64,000 nt of DNA from positions 9,669,297 through 9,733,296 of the forward strand of contig NC_063180.1 of assembly GCF_023159225.1 (NCBI RefSeq), in the 5' to 3' direction. Origin of the DNA: Perognathus longimembris pacificus. Lineage: Eukaryota > Chordata > Mammalia > Rodentia > Heteromyidae. Both the position numbers and the translations under genes were made by a program. This document shows positions 54,970-64,000 of the stretch, one piece after another. A model generated the notes under the pieces. It was not told where the DNA came from. It saw nothing but the letters and a program-made list of their open reading frames with translations, and searched no databases. The number at the start of each line of letters is the position of its first letter. Positions within the stretch are counted from its first letter, which is position 1.

Positions 54970-56605
54970 AAGTAGTTAAAAGATTCATGGAGGGGCTGGG
55001 GATATAGCCTAGTGGCAAGAGTGCCTGCCTCGGATACACGAGGCCCTAGGTTCGATTCCCCAGCACCACATATACAGAAAAAACGGCCAGAAGCGGCGCT
55101 GTGGCTCAAATGGCAGAGTGCTAGCCTTGAGCGGGAAGAAGCCAGGGACAGTGCTCAGGCCCTGAGTCCAAGGCCCAGGACTGGCAAAAAAAAAAAAAAA
55201 AAAAAAAAAGATTCATGGAACCACAAATGATCCCACAGACATATGGCCACCTAATCATTGATAAGGAAGCCAAATTCATCAGGTGGAAGAAAGACAACCT
55301 CTTCAACAAGGTTGTTGGTGCTGGCACAATTGGCTATATATGTGCAGAGATTTGAAGTTGGATCCTTATATATTACCCTGCACAGAATAAATTGCAAATG
55401 GGATAAAAAACCTCAATGATCAGCTATCCTGAAAAGATTACAGGAAACAATAGGGGATGCACTGGAACTCCAGACTTCCTAAATAAAGATCCAGAAACAC
55501 AACAAATCAAGGAAAAGTTGGAAAAATGTGATCACATTAAACTTCAGAGCTCCTGTATGGCAAAGGAGAAAGCTAGCAAGATAAATGGAAAATACTATAC
55601 AACAAACAAGGTTCTCATATCAAAAATATGCCTAGAGCTCAAAAAATTATATCCCCCCAATAACAAGTACTCAAAGAAATAGCCACAATAAGTGGTTAAA
55701 GAATTAAAAGAGACTTTCTCTGGGGAAGAAGTAAGAATAGCCAATAGATACATGGAGAAATTTCTTCTACCTACCCTGGTTAGAATGACCATTATCAAGA
55801 AATCAGATAAAAACAGATGTTGGTGGGGATTTGGCCAACAGATAATGCTACTACACTGTTGGTAGGATTGCAAATTTGTTCATCCACTCTGGAAAGAAGT
55901 ATAGAGGTTCCTCAAAAGACGAAATGTGGAGCTACTCTATGGTCCAGCAATCCCATTTCTGGGTATTTATCCAAATGATCACAAACAAGGCCACACTGAA
56001 GCTACCAGTTCAGCTATGTCATTGCAGCATTAGGTGCCATAGCTAAGATATGGAAACAATCCAGATTAACCTCAGTAGATGAAAGTGGTATGTGTACACA
56101 ATGGAGCTCTATGCTTCCATCAGAAAGAATGACATCTCACCATTCATAAGGAAATGGGAAGACTTGGAAAAAATCGTATTAAGTGAAGTGAGCCAGACCC
56201 AAAGAAACATAAACTGCCTGGTTTTCCTCATTTGTAATTGTAGTATATGTCTAGGATAGTCCTAGAAGTGGACCAAAATAGCCCAGTAGCTACATACATA
56301 TGACCACATAAAACGATGTTAATCAAAATGAACTCCAAGATATGGAAATAAGAGGCTTTTTAAAAAATGTGCTCTGCGAAGCTCTCTCTTTTTACTTTGA
56401 CTTTTTCCCCTTTGGCTTATCCCCTGTTGTCACTGTTTCTGACTTTGGTACCCTGTGTCTTGTGTATAGCTTTATCTAATTTGAGGCAGGAAGAGATTAA
56501 CAAAATGGTGAGACAAACAACAAAGGGTAAATCAATGCAACAACAATACTCACAAGACACTATGTTGGAAATGAACTTTACAAAATAAAACATTATTTTA
56601 AAATA
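54970..56605 (+). mobile_element. Older L1 3' half, plus strand
   Basis: It begins around 54,970 in ORF2 (AGATTCATGGAACCACAAA block), runs through the regions after the reverse transcriptase and the 3' UTR (AACAAATGGTGAGACAAACA-like, CTATGTTGGAAATGAAC), and ends near 56,600 in an A-rich tail. ORF2 peptides include YPEKITGNN, KDPETQQIKEKLEKCDHIKL (55,416-55,682) and, later, the cysteine-rich and SEVSQTQ end near 56,180-56,215. Numerous stops are present. The SINE at 54,992-55,205 interrupts its start. Confidence 0.85.
54992..55205 (+). mobile_element. IDL-Geo SINE, CGGATACACGAGG subtype
   Basis: Full plus-strand copy with the same subtype bases as 44,055-44,264 (GCCTCGGATACACGAGG, CCCTAGGTTCGATTCC, GAGCGGGAAGAAG). 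It has an intact A box, B box and a long A tail. The perfect 14-bp TSD AAAAGATTCATGGA is at 54,978-54,991 and 55,206-55,219. It is one of the youngest insertions in the window. Confidence 0.94.
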
Positions 56606-56684
56606 CAGAAAGGAAAAATAATGCAAATAGTATGTGCCTTTAAATATATAAAAGAACAACTTAACATATTGCTACCTTTTTTCT

Positions 56685-56757
56685 GAATAGTTATTTATTG
56701 TCAAAGTGAAGTACAGAAGGGTTACAGTTTCATACATAAGGCAGTGGGTACGAAAGA
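56685..56757 (-). mobile_element. Very short L1 3' end
   Basis: TATTTATTGTCAAAGTGAAG, then tacagaagggttacagtttc and ATACATAAGGCAGTGGGTAC, is the last ~70 bp of the L1 3' UTR in antisense. It is a severely 5'-truncated copy. Confidence 0.75.
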
Positions 56758-57660
56758 GCTACAGGGAAATAGCCAATACACTAATAAGAAAACAAGCACA
56801 CATGTGTTTGTGAAACAGACAAACAGGTTTATCTGGCTGTGACATTTTAACTGTTCATTGCTCTTCTGGTTATTATATTTCTCCTTGTTCATGTACGAAT
56901 TTATGTTACAGATTAATTATATGCAAAGCTAATTACAATAAATTTAAGCATAATATTTCTTCAACAGTCCTGTCCTGACATATGGTAATTCATGAACAGC
57001 AAAAGTTTATCATTGTCATTGCCATTATTAGGAAAACATAAAGGAAGCAAACTATAAGCTATGATAAAACAAAGCCTGGAGATAGGAATCCTAGGGAATA
57101 ATGTCATAATATCAGGCAAAAATGTGCATGTATATAAACAAGTATGCAATTATATGTATTTCATGCATTCATAATTCATGACATACATGACTATTAAATA
57201 TTTATACTCAATTAATTATGTATAATATGCATATATGTATTTATGAATACTAGTTAAAGAGACTAAAAAGGTATTCATTTTCTCTCATAATTATTGCTTT
57301 CTGTTCATTGGAAATAATTAGCTGAAAATGAAAGATTTAGCTTCCTGTTTATTTAATAAACTTTGAATTTGAGCATCAAACAGTATCTAAAATAATTGTA
57401 TTGCAGGGCTACTTACCATATTCGAGGTCTTTCAAAACAATTAATATGATTTGTTCCACTAGAGATTTTTCAAATGTATGTTGTACGTAATATTTCCTTT
57501 ATATATTGAAAATAACTTTTTAATAGGCTACAATGAAGTGATCCACCTACCAAATTTGACCTTGTGCTTCCACATCCTGTGCAGTCATAACTTTGAAAGA
57601 TGGTGGCTAGCGTGGAGTGGAGAAATCTGACTTCAATTTAGTTGTGACCATTGTAACAGG
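56758..57660. other. Unique AT-rich DNA
   Basis: Nothing recognised. Confidence 0.35.
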
Positions 57661-57666
57661 ATGATA

Positions 57667-57898
57667 TTTTTTTTTGGTCTGTCATGAGGCTTGAATTCTG
57701 GGCCTTGGCACTCTCTCTGAGATTTTCAGCTCAAAGCTAGCACTCTACCACTTGAGCCACAGGACCACTTCATTTTCTGGTGGTTAATTGGGAGAATTTT
57801 TCCTGACTTTCCAGTCTGGGCTGGCTTTGAATCACAATCCTAATGTCAGCCTTCCAAGTAGCTAGGATTAGAGACCTGAGCCACCAGTGTCCAGGTGA
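57667..57898 (-). mobile_element. Composite B1/Geo-type SINE
   Basis: Minus-strand copy: TGAGGCTTGAATTCTGGGCC, GCTCAAAGCTAGCACTCTAC, CACTTGAGCCACAGGACCAC, then GGCTGGCTTTGAATCACAAT, TCCAAGTAGCTAGGATTAGA and the end near CCAGTGTCCAGG. Confidence 0.82.
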
Positions 57899-57954
57899 AA
57901 CAATATTTTTTAAGATTTAAAGAGAAAATAAAATAATAAAAAATAATAAATAAA

Positions 57955-58075
57955 AAATGAAAAGATGGAGGTAACAAGTTGAACAAGAAATGTACTCACT
58001 GCCTTACATATGAAACTGTAACTCCTCTGTAATTCACTTTGACAATAAAAAAGTAAAATAAATTAAAAAAGAAAA
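57955..58075 (+). mobile_element. L1 3' end fragment
   Basis: Purine-rich GATGGAGGTAACAAGTTGAA, then AAGAAATGTACTCACTGCCT, tatgaaactgtaactcctctg and CACTTTGACAATAAAA. It is the terminal ~110 bp of an L1 3' UTR with an A-rich tail. Confidence 0.75.
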
Positions 58076-58625
58076 GAATTTGAGGTTTTCAGAGAATGAT
58101 TCAAGAAATCAATGGTTCATTCATTGCTCCTAGTACGGTAATGATTATAATTAAATAATAGAAATAACAGCTACTAACTTTAGCCTGTGTATCTATTAGG
58201 TACTGAAGGAATCATTTCAGTTTGTCTACCATTCCACATTGAACTAAGACTAGAACAAAGTGTTATACAATTCCCACTTTATGAATGAGAAAATAACATG
58301 TCAGCAAGAACATTGTTCTCATGTTAAACTTATTTTCCATTTTATATTACCATCCTCTGAGGCTAAAATTTAGTGATCTGACTCTAAAGGAAAATCATCT
58401 CATTTCACACCAAGAAGATTAGGGAATGATATGGCCTGCACATAGCTACAGGTACACAGATATTTTCTAAAATGTATGTAGTGCCTAAAATGGTTTTGTC
58501 TTTGCAATGGACTATTTGGGTATATGTTGACTTAAGTCATGGTTACAATTTTCTAACCATGTGTCCCCCCCACTCCCTAAATGTTATTTTAAATCAAGGA
58601 AGAAATTCTGAAAATGAATATTGTT
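58076..58625. other. Unique DNA
   Basis: Nothing recognised. Confidence 0.35.
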
Positions 58626-58640
58626 TACTAAAATATATGT

Positions 58641-59502
58641 CTCTTGGCTATTCTCATTTCCTCATCAGAGAAGTCTCTTTTTAAGTCTTTAGCCCACTTG
58701 TTGAGGGGGCTGTTGGTACTTTCCGGTTTTGTTTTGGAGGAATTTAATTTTTTTAGTTCTGCATACATTTTAGATATGAGGCCTTTGTCCATTGAATGGC
58801 CGGTAAAGATCTTTTCGCAATCTGTGAGCTTTCTGTTTATCTTGTGAGCTATGCCCTTTGACCTGCAGAAGCTCTGCAGTTTGATGCAGTCCCATTTGTC
58901 CATCCTTTCTTTGATTTGTAGCAAGTGAGCCAGACCCAAAGAAACATGGACTCTATGGTCTCCCTCACAGCAGAGGATCACAAGAGCCTAATAGCTATGC
59001 CCCTATGAATGCATAAGATAATGCTAAGTGAAATGAACTCCATGTTATGGAAACGACTGTTATATCACTGCTGTAATTACTTTCAACATGCCATGTGAAA
59101 CCATAGCTTCTATTGTTGATGATCCTCTTGTATCCCCTTCCTGTGGTTGTACCTGCACTATCACTGTATCTTATCTGAGTACATTGGAAACTGTATATAC
59201 TGATATTAGAACTAGGAAAGTGAAAGGGAATACCAAAATTGAGAGACACAGGATAAAAAGACAAACGACTAGAAAAGCAATCCTTGTAAAACTGTTTGGT
59301 GTAAACCAACTGAACAACTCATGGGGGAAGAGGGAAAGGGGGAGGGGGAGGGGGGAAAGAGGGAGGAGGTAACAAACAGTACAAGAAATGTATCCAATGC
59401 CTAATGTATGAAACTGTAACCTCTCTGTACATCACTTTGACAATAAGAAAAAAAGAAATTATGTTTAAAATGAAAAAAATAAATTATTCTAAAAAAAGTA
59501 AA
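58641..59502 (+). mobile_element. Young twin-primed (5'-inverted) L1
   Basis: The perfect 12-bp TSD TAAAATATATGT is at 58,629-58,640 and 59,503-59,514. 58,641-58,919 is minus-sense ORF2 and still fully open (KERMDKWDCIKLQSFCRSKG, KINRKLTDCEKIFTGHSMDK, SPLNKWAKDLKRDFSDEEMR). At about 58,920 it flips to plus-sense ORF2 end and 3' UTR, which includes a G-rich polypurine tract (59,322-59,370) and the terminal GACAATAAG. A ~50-bp A-rich, non-L1-like tail (59,452-59,502) precedes the TSD. The intact frame and TSD suggest a recent event. Confidence 0.87.
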
Positions 59503-59651
59503 TAAAATATATGTGAGAATTAAATAATCATTTGTCAGTTTCTTATGTATTTAGTAATGTGACACTTATTTGTACATTTCCTTTTATCTATAAATACATA
59601 CAAGTTTCAGAGTAAATTGACTGGACCTTTCATATATTAAAAAAAAAAAAA

Positions 59652-59880
59652 AAGCCAGGCTCCAGTGGCTAACATATGTAATCCTAGCTACTCTTAAGAT
59701 CTCAATTATCATGGTTGGAAACTCACCTAAGCAGAAAAGTCTGTGAAAATCTTATCTCCTTTTAGCTGCAAAAAAGCTACAAGTGGAGAGCTGGCTTAAA
59801 TGGTAGAGTGCCATCTTGGAGTGAAAAAGAGAAGGATAGTGCCCAGGCCCTGAGTTCAGGTCCTATTACCAGCACCAAAT
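59652..59880 (+). mobile_element. Composite B1/Geo-type SINE
   Basis: Plus-strand copy: GCCAGGCTCCAGTGGCTAAC, TGTAATCCTAGCTACTCTTA, ATCTTATCTCCTTTTAGC, then AATGGTAGAGTGCCATC and GCCCAGGCCCTGAGTTCAGG. It ends at the start of a giant trinucleotide repeat. Confidence 0.82.
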
Positions 59881-59896
59881 AATAATAATAACAATA

Positions 59897-59937
<41 letters not shown>

Positions 59938-59940
59938 AAA

Positions 59941-59975
<35 letters not shown>

Positions 59976-60138
59976 AGAAGAAGAAGAAGAAGAAGGAAGG
60001 AGGAGGAGGAGGAGGAGGAGGAGGAGGAGGAGGAGGAGGAGGAGGAGGAGGAGGAGGAGGAGGAGGAGGAGGAGGAGAAGAAGAAGAAGAAGAAGAAGAA
60101 GAAGAAGAAGAAGAAGAAGAAGAAGAAGAAGAAGAAGA
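59877..60138 (+). repeat. 260-bp compound trinucleotide repeat
   Basis: (AAT)n, then (GAT)n at 59,894-59,938, (GAA)n at 59,940-59,992, (GGA)n at 59,996-60,077, and (GAA)n to 60,138. The part from 59,940 on is about 200 bp of pure purine on one strand. It grew from the SINE 3' tail. Open frames here are artefacts of the repeat. Confidence 0.95.
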
Positions 60139-60512
60139 GAAAGAAGAATCACATAAAAATTCACTAAAAGTTGCCTGTATCTCAAGAGAAAAAACATTTA
60201 GAGTGAAAACTAAAATGTTGAGCAATTTCACAGCATGCCTAAAAGTAATGAAATCCTAGAAGCACTCATCAAAGATCATTCTGGATACAGTTATAATTAA
60301 ATACCACCATAAGTGGGTTAAGAGATGGGCAGTGTGTATGACTAATTTGAACAATTGAATTTCTAAAAAGCACATTATTCATATCTATGTACTAGTCATC
60401 TCTTCTGTTTTTAAAATTTGTAATGATCTTGTTTGACACCATTGAGTTAAGATGGGGTTTGTATTTGTCTATAAATTTAGGTGTTCAAAACAGAAAGGGA
60501 ATCTTACTCTTT
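60139..60512. other. Unique AT-rich DNA
   Basis: Nothing recognised. Confidence 0.35.
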
Positions 60513-60528
60513 AAAAATTTAAATCAAG

Positions 60529-60740
60529 GCTGGGGATATGGCCTAGTGGCAAGAGAGCTTGCCTCGTATACAAGAGGCCCTGGGTTTGATTCCCCAGCAC
60601 CACATATACAGAAAACGGCCAGAAGTGGCGCTGTGGCTCAAGTGGCAGAGTGCTAGCCTTGAGCAAAAGGAAGCCAGGGACAGAGCTCAGGCCCTGAGTC
60701 CAAGGCCCAGGACTGGCCAAAACAAAACAAAACAAAAACA
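60529..60740 (+). mobile_element. IDL-Geo dimeric SINE
   Basis: Full plus-strand copy with intact box motifs (ATATGGCCTAGTGGCAAGAG, GGGTTTGATTCCCCAGCACC) and a patterned tail (AAAACAAAACAAAAC). The perfect 16-bp TSD AAAAATTTAAATCAAG is at 60,513-60,528 and 60,741-60,756. Confidence 0.94.
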
Positions 60741-60756
60741 AAAAATTTAAATCAAG

Positions 60757-61734
60757 TTTTAAAAAGAAATTAATATTTAATATCAAATGGTTTTTTGAAG
60801 CAGTAAGTAAACTGAAGTATTTGGTGCCAATTTTTTACTTGTATACCAATCTAATAATAAGTCAACAAATAAAGTACATAGAAGAATCTAGATGTTTAGT
60901 TTGGGGTATAGTAAAAAAGAATCTTTAAAAGTATAGTGTCATATTCACTTCGTATTTTGTTCTGGTTTTCTTTTGGAATATCAGAGAAAAAAATCAGTAG
61001 TCATCTTTTATGTGGAGATTGGCAAGTTAGTAAAAAATGAATAGTTAACAATTTTAGAAAATATTAATTGTTAATAATTAGGTGACTATGCTTGCTCCTT
61101 GAAGGACATACACTATTAAATAATCATTTTATTATTAATAGATAAGTGATATTTTCTGTTTACTAAACTGCCTGGTTGGAAGAGCATAGCTTAACATTCA
61201 AAGCCAAGAGGTATTTAGTAGTAACTAATATCCTTGCTGATATAATGCAGAGGAAGAAATGACATGACAAGCTTCACAGTTCCCCCAAGGTCATTGAAAT
61301 TTTTTAGAGACTGATTTGGCTTCAAAGGAATTTCACTTTAAACAATGCATTCAGGTTTTTATGTCCATTCACTAAATTAAATCTAAAAAAGGCCAATGAC
61401 CCTAATGAATTTATAGGTTTTTATATGTAATGATAAAGGATTTTTTCAATTTATATTTCCAGTTCATCTAAAATAATGTCTTAAAAATAGGAGATTACTA
61501 TGACTTTAATGATTGATTTTACACCTTCAATTTATTTCATTTTTATCACATTTCTGTATTTTATCTGATTGTTTTAATATGAAAAATCAATTTCTTTATT
61601 ACGTTTACATGTGAATCCAACTGAGTTGGAAGGTTTGGGGAATGGCATTTGTCTGAAAGCATAAAAAATAATTGGAATCCTTAAAATGAAAATGATTCAA
61701 GATCAACAATTTCAACAAGAACACAAAATCCAAT

Positions 61735-61774
<40 letters not shown>

Positions 61775-61868
61775 TGCACACATACACAAAAAGCTATACT
61801 AAAATCACAGCAATGTGAACCTAAACCTAAGGAAAGGGTTGCTAAATCCTTCATTTCTTTTTGAAGTC
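60757..61868. other. Unique AT-rich DNA with an (AC)n repeat
   Basis: (AC)18 at 61,736-61,772. Otherwise nothing recognised. Confidence 0.4.
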
Positions 61869-61884
61869 ACATGCAATTTACTTT

Positions 61885-62111
61885 GGCTTTCATTGTTGTT
61901 GTTGTTTTGTTTTGTTTTGTGGTTACCAATCATGGAGCTTGGACTGAGGGCTTGAGCATTGTCCTGGGCTTCTTTTGCTCAAGGCTCGCATTCTACCAAT
62001 TGAGCTATAGTGTCACCTCTGGCTTTTTCTGTTTATGTGGTGCTGAGGAATTGAACCCAGGCCTTCATGCATGCTAGGCAAGCTTTCTACTGCTAAGCCA
62101 AGTTCCCAGCC
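61885..62111 (-). mobile_element. IDL-Geo dimeric SINE, diverged
   Basis: Minus-strand copy with a patterned TTTTG tail, Geo half (GAGCTTGGACTGAGGGCTTG, CTCAAGGCTCGCATTCTACC) and ID half (ATGTGGTGCTGAGGAATTGA, ending AAGTTCCCAGCC). The perfect 15-bp TSD CATGCAATTTACTTT is at 61,870-61,884 and 62,112-62,126. Confidence 0.92.
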
Positions 62112-62126
62112 CATGCAATTTACTTT

Positions 62127-62705
62127 CAAAAAAAAAGGAAAAGAGGAAAAGAAAAGGAACAAAAGGTGAATAGAAGAAGAAAATGAAAGGGATTTTTTTC
62201 TGGCAATTTCCACATTGGCTATACTCTCCTCACTTTGCAAAAGAGGAAAATGTACAGAAGGCTGCTTTGGTAAAATTGAGATATAGTTCAGTACACCAGC
62301 TAAAGATGAACTGATTTCACCATGTTCAGAAGTGAGTAGAGTTGGTATGGAGAAGGTGAACTATATGTCTAGTATTTAGACCTTCATCTCTTGCTTCCTT
62401 TTTACTACTTTCCCACTTTTACATTTCTCAGAATCCCAAAACCTACATGCTCACTCATTTCTTTCTATGAAGATCCTTCCATAGCTTTCAGTTTAGTGAA
62501 AAACACCTTACAGGTAAATTTAAAATGTATGTTGTAGCACCTAAATATTGCTGGTATCAATGATATTGGCTTGTACTTTAGAGTGTTTCATGTTATTGAG
62601 AAGCATGTATACACACACAACACACAAACACACACACACACACACTCACACTACTATTTGACCCCAAAATATAAAATCCTGTCATTTTAACTATTTGGAT
62701 AAACC
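62127..62705. other. Unique DNA with a (CA)n repeat
   Basis: Interrupted (CA)n at 62,610-62,650. Nothing else recognised. Confidence 0.35.
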
Positions 62706-62708
62706 TGA

Positions 62709-63003
62709 TGAATTTTTTTTTTTTTTTTTTTTTGCTAGTCCTGGGGTTTGGACTCAGGGCCTGAGCACAGTCCCTGGCTTCTTCTTCTTCTTCTTCTTCT
62801 TCTTCTTCTTCTTCTTCTTCTTCTTCTTCTTCTTCTTCTTCTTCTTCTTCTTCTTCTTCTTCTTTTCTCAAGGCTAGCACTCTGCTACTTGAGCCACAGG
62901 ACCACTTCTGGCCTTTTTGAATATATGTGGTCCTGAGGAATTGAACCCAGGGCTTCATGTATAAATGGCAAGCACTTTTGCCACTAGGCCATATTCCCAG
63001 CCC
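62709..63003 (-). mobile_element. IDL-Geo SINE with an internal (CTT)n expansion
   Basis: Minus-strand copy: T tract, GCTAGTCCTGGGGTTTGGAC, GAGCACAGTCCCTGGCTT, then (CTT)29 at 62,778-62,864, then CTCAAGGCTAGCACTCTGC and the ID half ending ATATTCCCAGCCC. In all other copies the same spot reads CTGGCTTC followed by about five Ts and GCTCAAGG. The repeat therefore expanded inside the Geo half. A long Glu/Phe/Leu 'protein' across it is an artefact. Confidence 0.92.
62778..62864 (-). repeat. (GAA)29 microsatellite
   Basis: 87 bp of perfect CTT (GAA on the minus strand) in a SINE body. This motif class can form triplex DNA. Confidence 0.95.
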
Positions 63004-63108
63004 AAAACTGAGGAAATTATATCAAGTGTATCAATTAAATTAACCAGGCACAGAAAGACAACTACTGCATGATCACAATTGTATGTGCAATCTAAAGCAA
63101 TTTGACCA

Positions 63109-63325
63109 TGACCAGGTGCCGGTGGCTCATGCCTATAATCCTGACTACTTGGATGCTGAGATCAGGAGGAATATATTTCATAACCAGGATGGTGGGAAGT
63201 ATGCTAGATGTTCCTCTCCAAAATAACAAGCAAAAAGCAAGGTTAAAGGCATGATCCATTGATAGAGAACCAGCTGGGCAAGCATGAGGTCCTGAGTCCA
63301 AGCTCTAGTATTGTCTAAATGTAAA
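63109..63325 (+). mobile_element. Composite SINE (B1-like head, ID-like end)
   Basis: The head reads AGGTGCCGGTGGCTCATGCC, TATAATCCTGACTACTTGG and ATGCTGAGATCAGGAGGA. The end has AGCTGGGCAAGCATGAGGTC and CTGAGTCCAAGCTCTAGTA. It is diverged and the right half is partial. Confidence 0.68.
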
Positions 63326-64000
63326 ATAAGAAAAGAAAAATGTGATCACATATTAGTAGTTGACAGAGGTGGGAAAGCATGAGGGAAAAAAGAAAGATTA
63401 ACAAAATGCAGAATCAGACAGAGGGAATCAGTCCGAATGTTCTATTGGAAGTAGGTGACTATTATTAACAAGTTTATGTTGTGTATTTCATAATTAATGA
63501 AATAGAATTTTGAATTTTCTTACCACTAAGAAAAGGAAAATATTCCAAGTGGTGGATATTGTTCATTATTCTGATTTTATCATACAATGCATTCCTATAT
63601 TTAATTATCAGGCCATTGTCCATAAACAATACAATTATCACATGTCAATTAAAACAAAATATAACTTTGAAAAACACTCTAGATACCACCACTTTTATCA
63701 GTGGCAAGTTATCTTTACCAAGAAGACTTATATTTTATTGTCTTGACAATTCTTTCCTTCTGTTTTTCCTGACTGTGTTTTTAACCCACAAGTTTATATT
63801 AGTGTGTGTGTGTGTGTGTGCGTGTGTAACCATGCACACACACCTGTGTGTTTTCCAAGCAGGCAATGAGAAACTGAGTATCTTAGATTTACCTTGAGAA
63901 AGTGATATGTAGCAGGACCAATCCACTTGCAGCCTGGTACATTATTTTCCTTGGTGGCGTGTGGTGTAAATGCATTCATAATAGTGAAACCTGACCTTCT
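63326..64000. other. Unique DNA with a (GT)n repeat
   Basis: (GT)n at 63,803-63,826 with a reverse-complementary (AC) run at 63,833-63,843 close behind; the pair could fold into a hairpin. No gene recognised to the window edge. Confidence 0.4.

Noticed and set aside
59897..60259. Long open frames of poly-Met, poly-Lys, poly-Gly, poly-Glu or poly-Ser/Leu
   Set aside because: They lie on a trinucleotide repeat that is open in several frames on both strands.
62593..62958. Minus-strand 121-codon frame with a long Glu run
   Set aside because: It is an IDL-Geo SINE with an internal GAA repeat, not a gene.

Overview
This is a stretch of rodent nuclear DNA. It is AT-rich and packed with retrotransposons. 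I found no complete host protein gene, tRNA gene, CpG island or CRISPR-like array. The lineage is suggested by a dimeric SINE: a tRNA-Ala/ID-like left half (with the ATGGCCTAGTGGCAAGAG A box) joined to a right half that begins near GCTGTGGCTCAAGTGGCAGA. That structure is the IDL-Geo SINE, known as specific to the Geomyoidea (kangaroo rats, pocket mice, pocket gophers). Eleven full or nearly full copies lie here on both strands, many with clear target-site duplications (TSDs). A second SINE type, with a B1/7SL-like left half and a Geo-like right half, has about a dozen older copies. Layout: 1-1600 is a nest of LTR fragments with one solo LTR on the minus strand. 2464-4221 holds two protein-like minus-strand segments, each bounded by a possible splice site. 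They may be two exons of a decayed or unrecognised host gene, with a young L1 inserted in the intervening intron. That L1 has an inverted 5' end and carries a 3' transduction. 4.2-17.3 kb is mostly unique DNA with scattered SINEs and old L1 pieces. 17.35-28.95 kb is an 11.6 kb pile of three L1 elements, all on the minus strand and all broken. Two keep complete ~2 kb 5' UTRs, and the set lacks 3' UTRs. 33-38.1 kb is another long, degenerate minus-strand L1 that hosts a SINE and a second 5'-inverted L1. 45,398-49,774 is a structurally complete minus-strand endogenous retrovirus: two LTRs about 95% alike, a tRNA-Phe primer-binding site, a polypurine tract and a 5-bp TSD. No gag, pol or env reading frame is visible, so it looks like a non-autonomous provirus. 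51.5 and 53.1 kb hold two solo LTRs of different classes, the second inside an older SINE. 54.9-59.5 kb holds an L1 3' half and a third 5'-inverted L1. 59.6-64 kb holds SINEs and long purine-rich microsatellites. Nothing forms an operon or pathway. The biology on view is retrotransposition: target-primed insertion with TSDs, twin priming, 3' transduction, LTR recombination, and microsatellites growing from SINE tails. The most unusual items are the noncoding tRNA-Phe provirus, the L1 3' transduction, the unidentified exon-like minus-strand segments at 2.5-4.2 kb, and an antisense open frame shared by two diverged L1 5' UTRs. Family names come from recognition of sequence, not from a database search.
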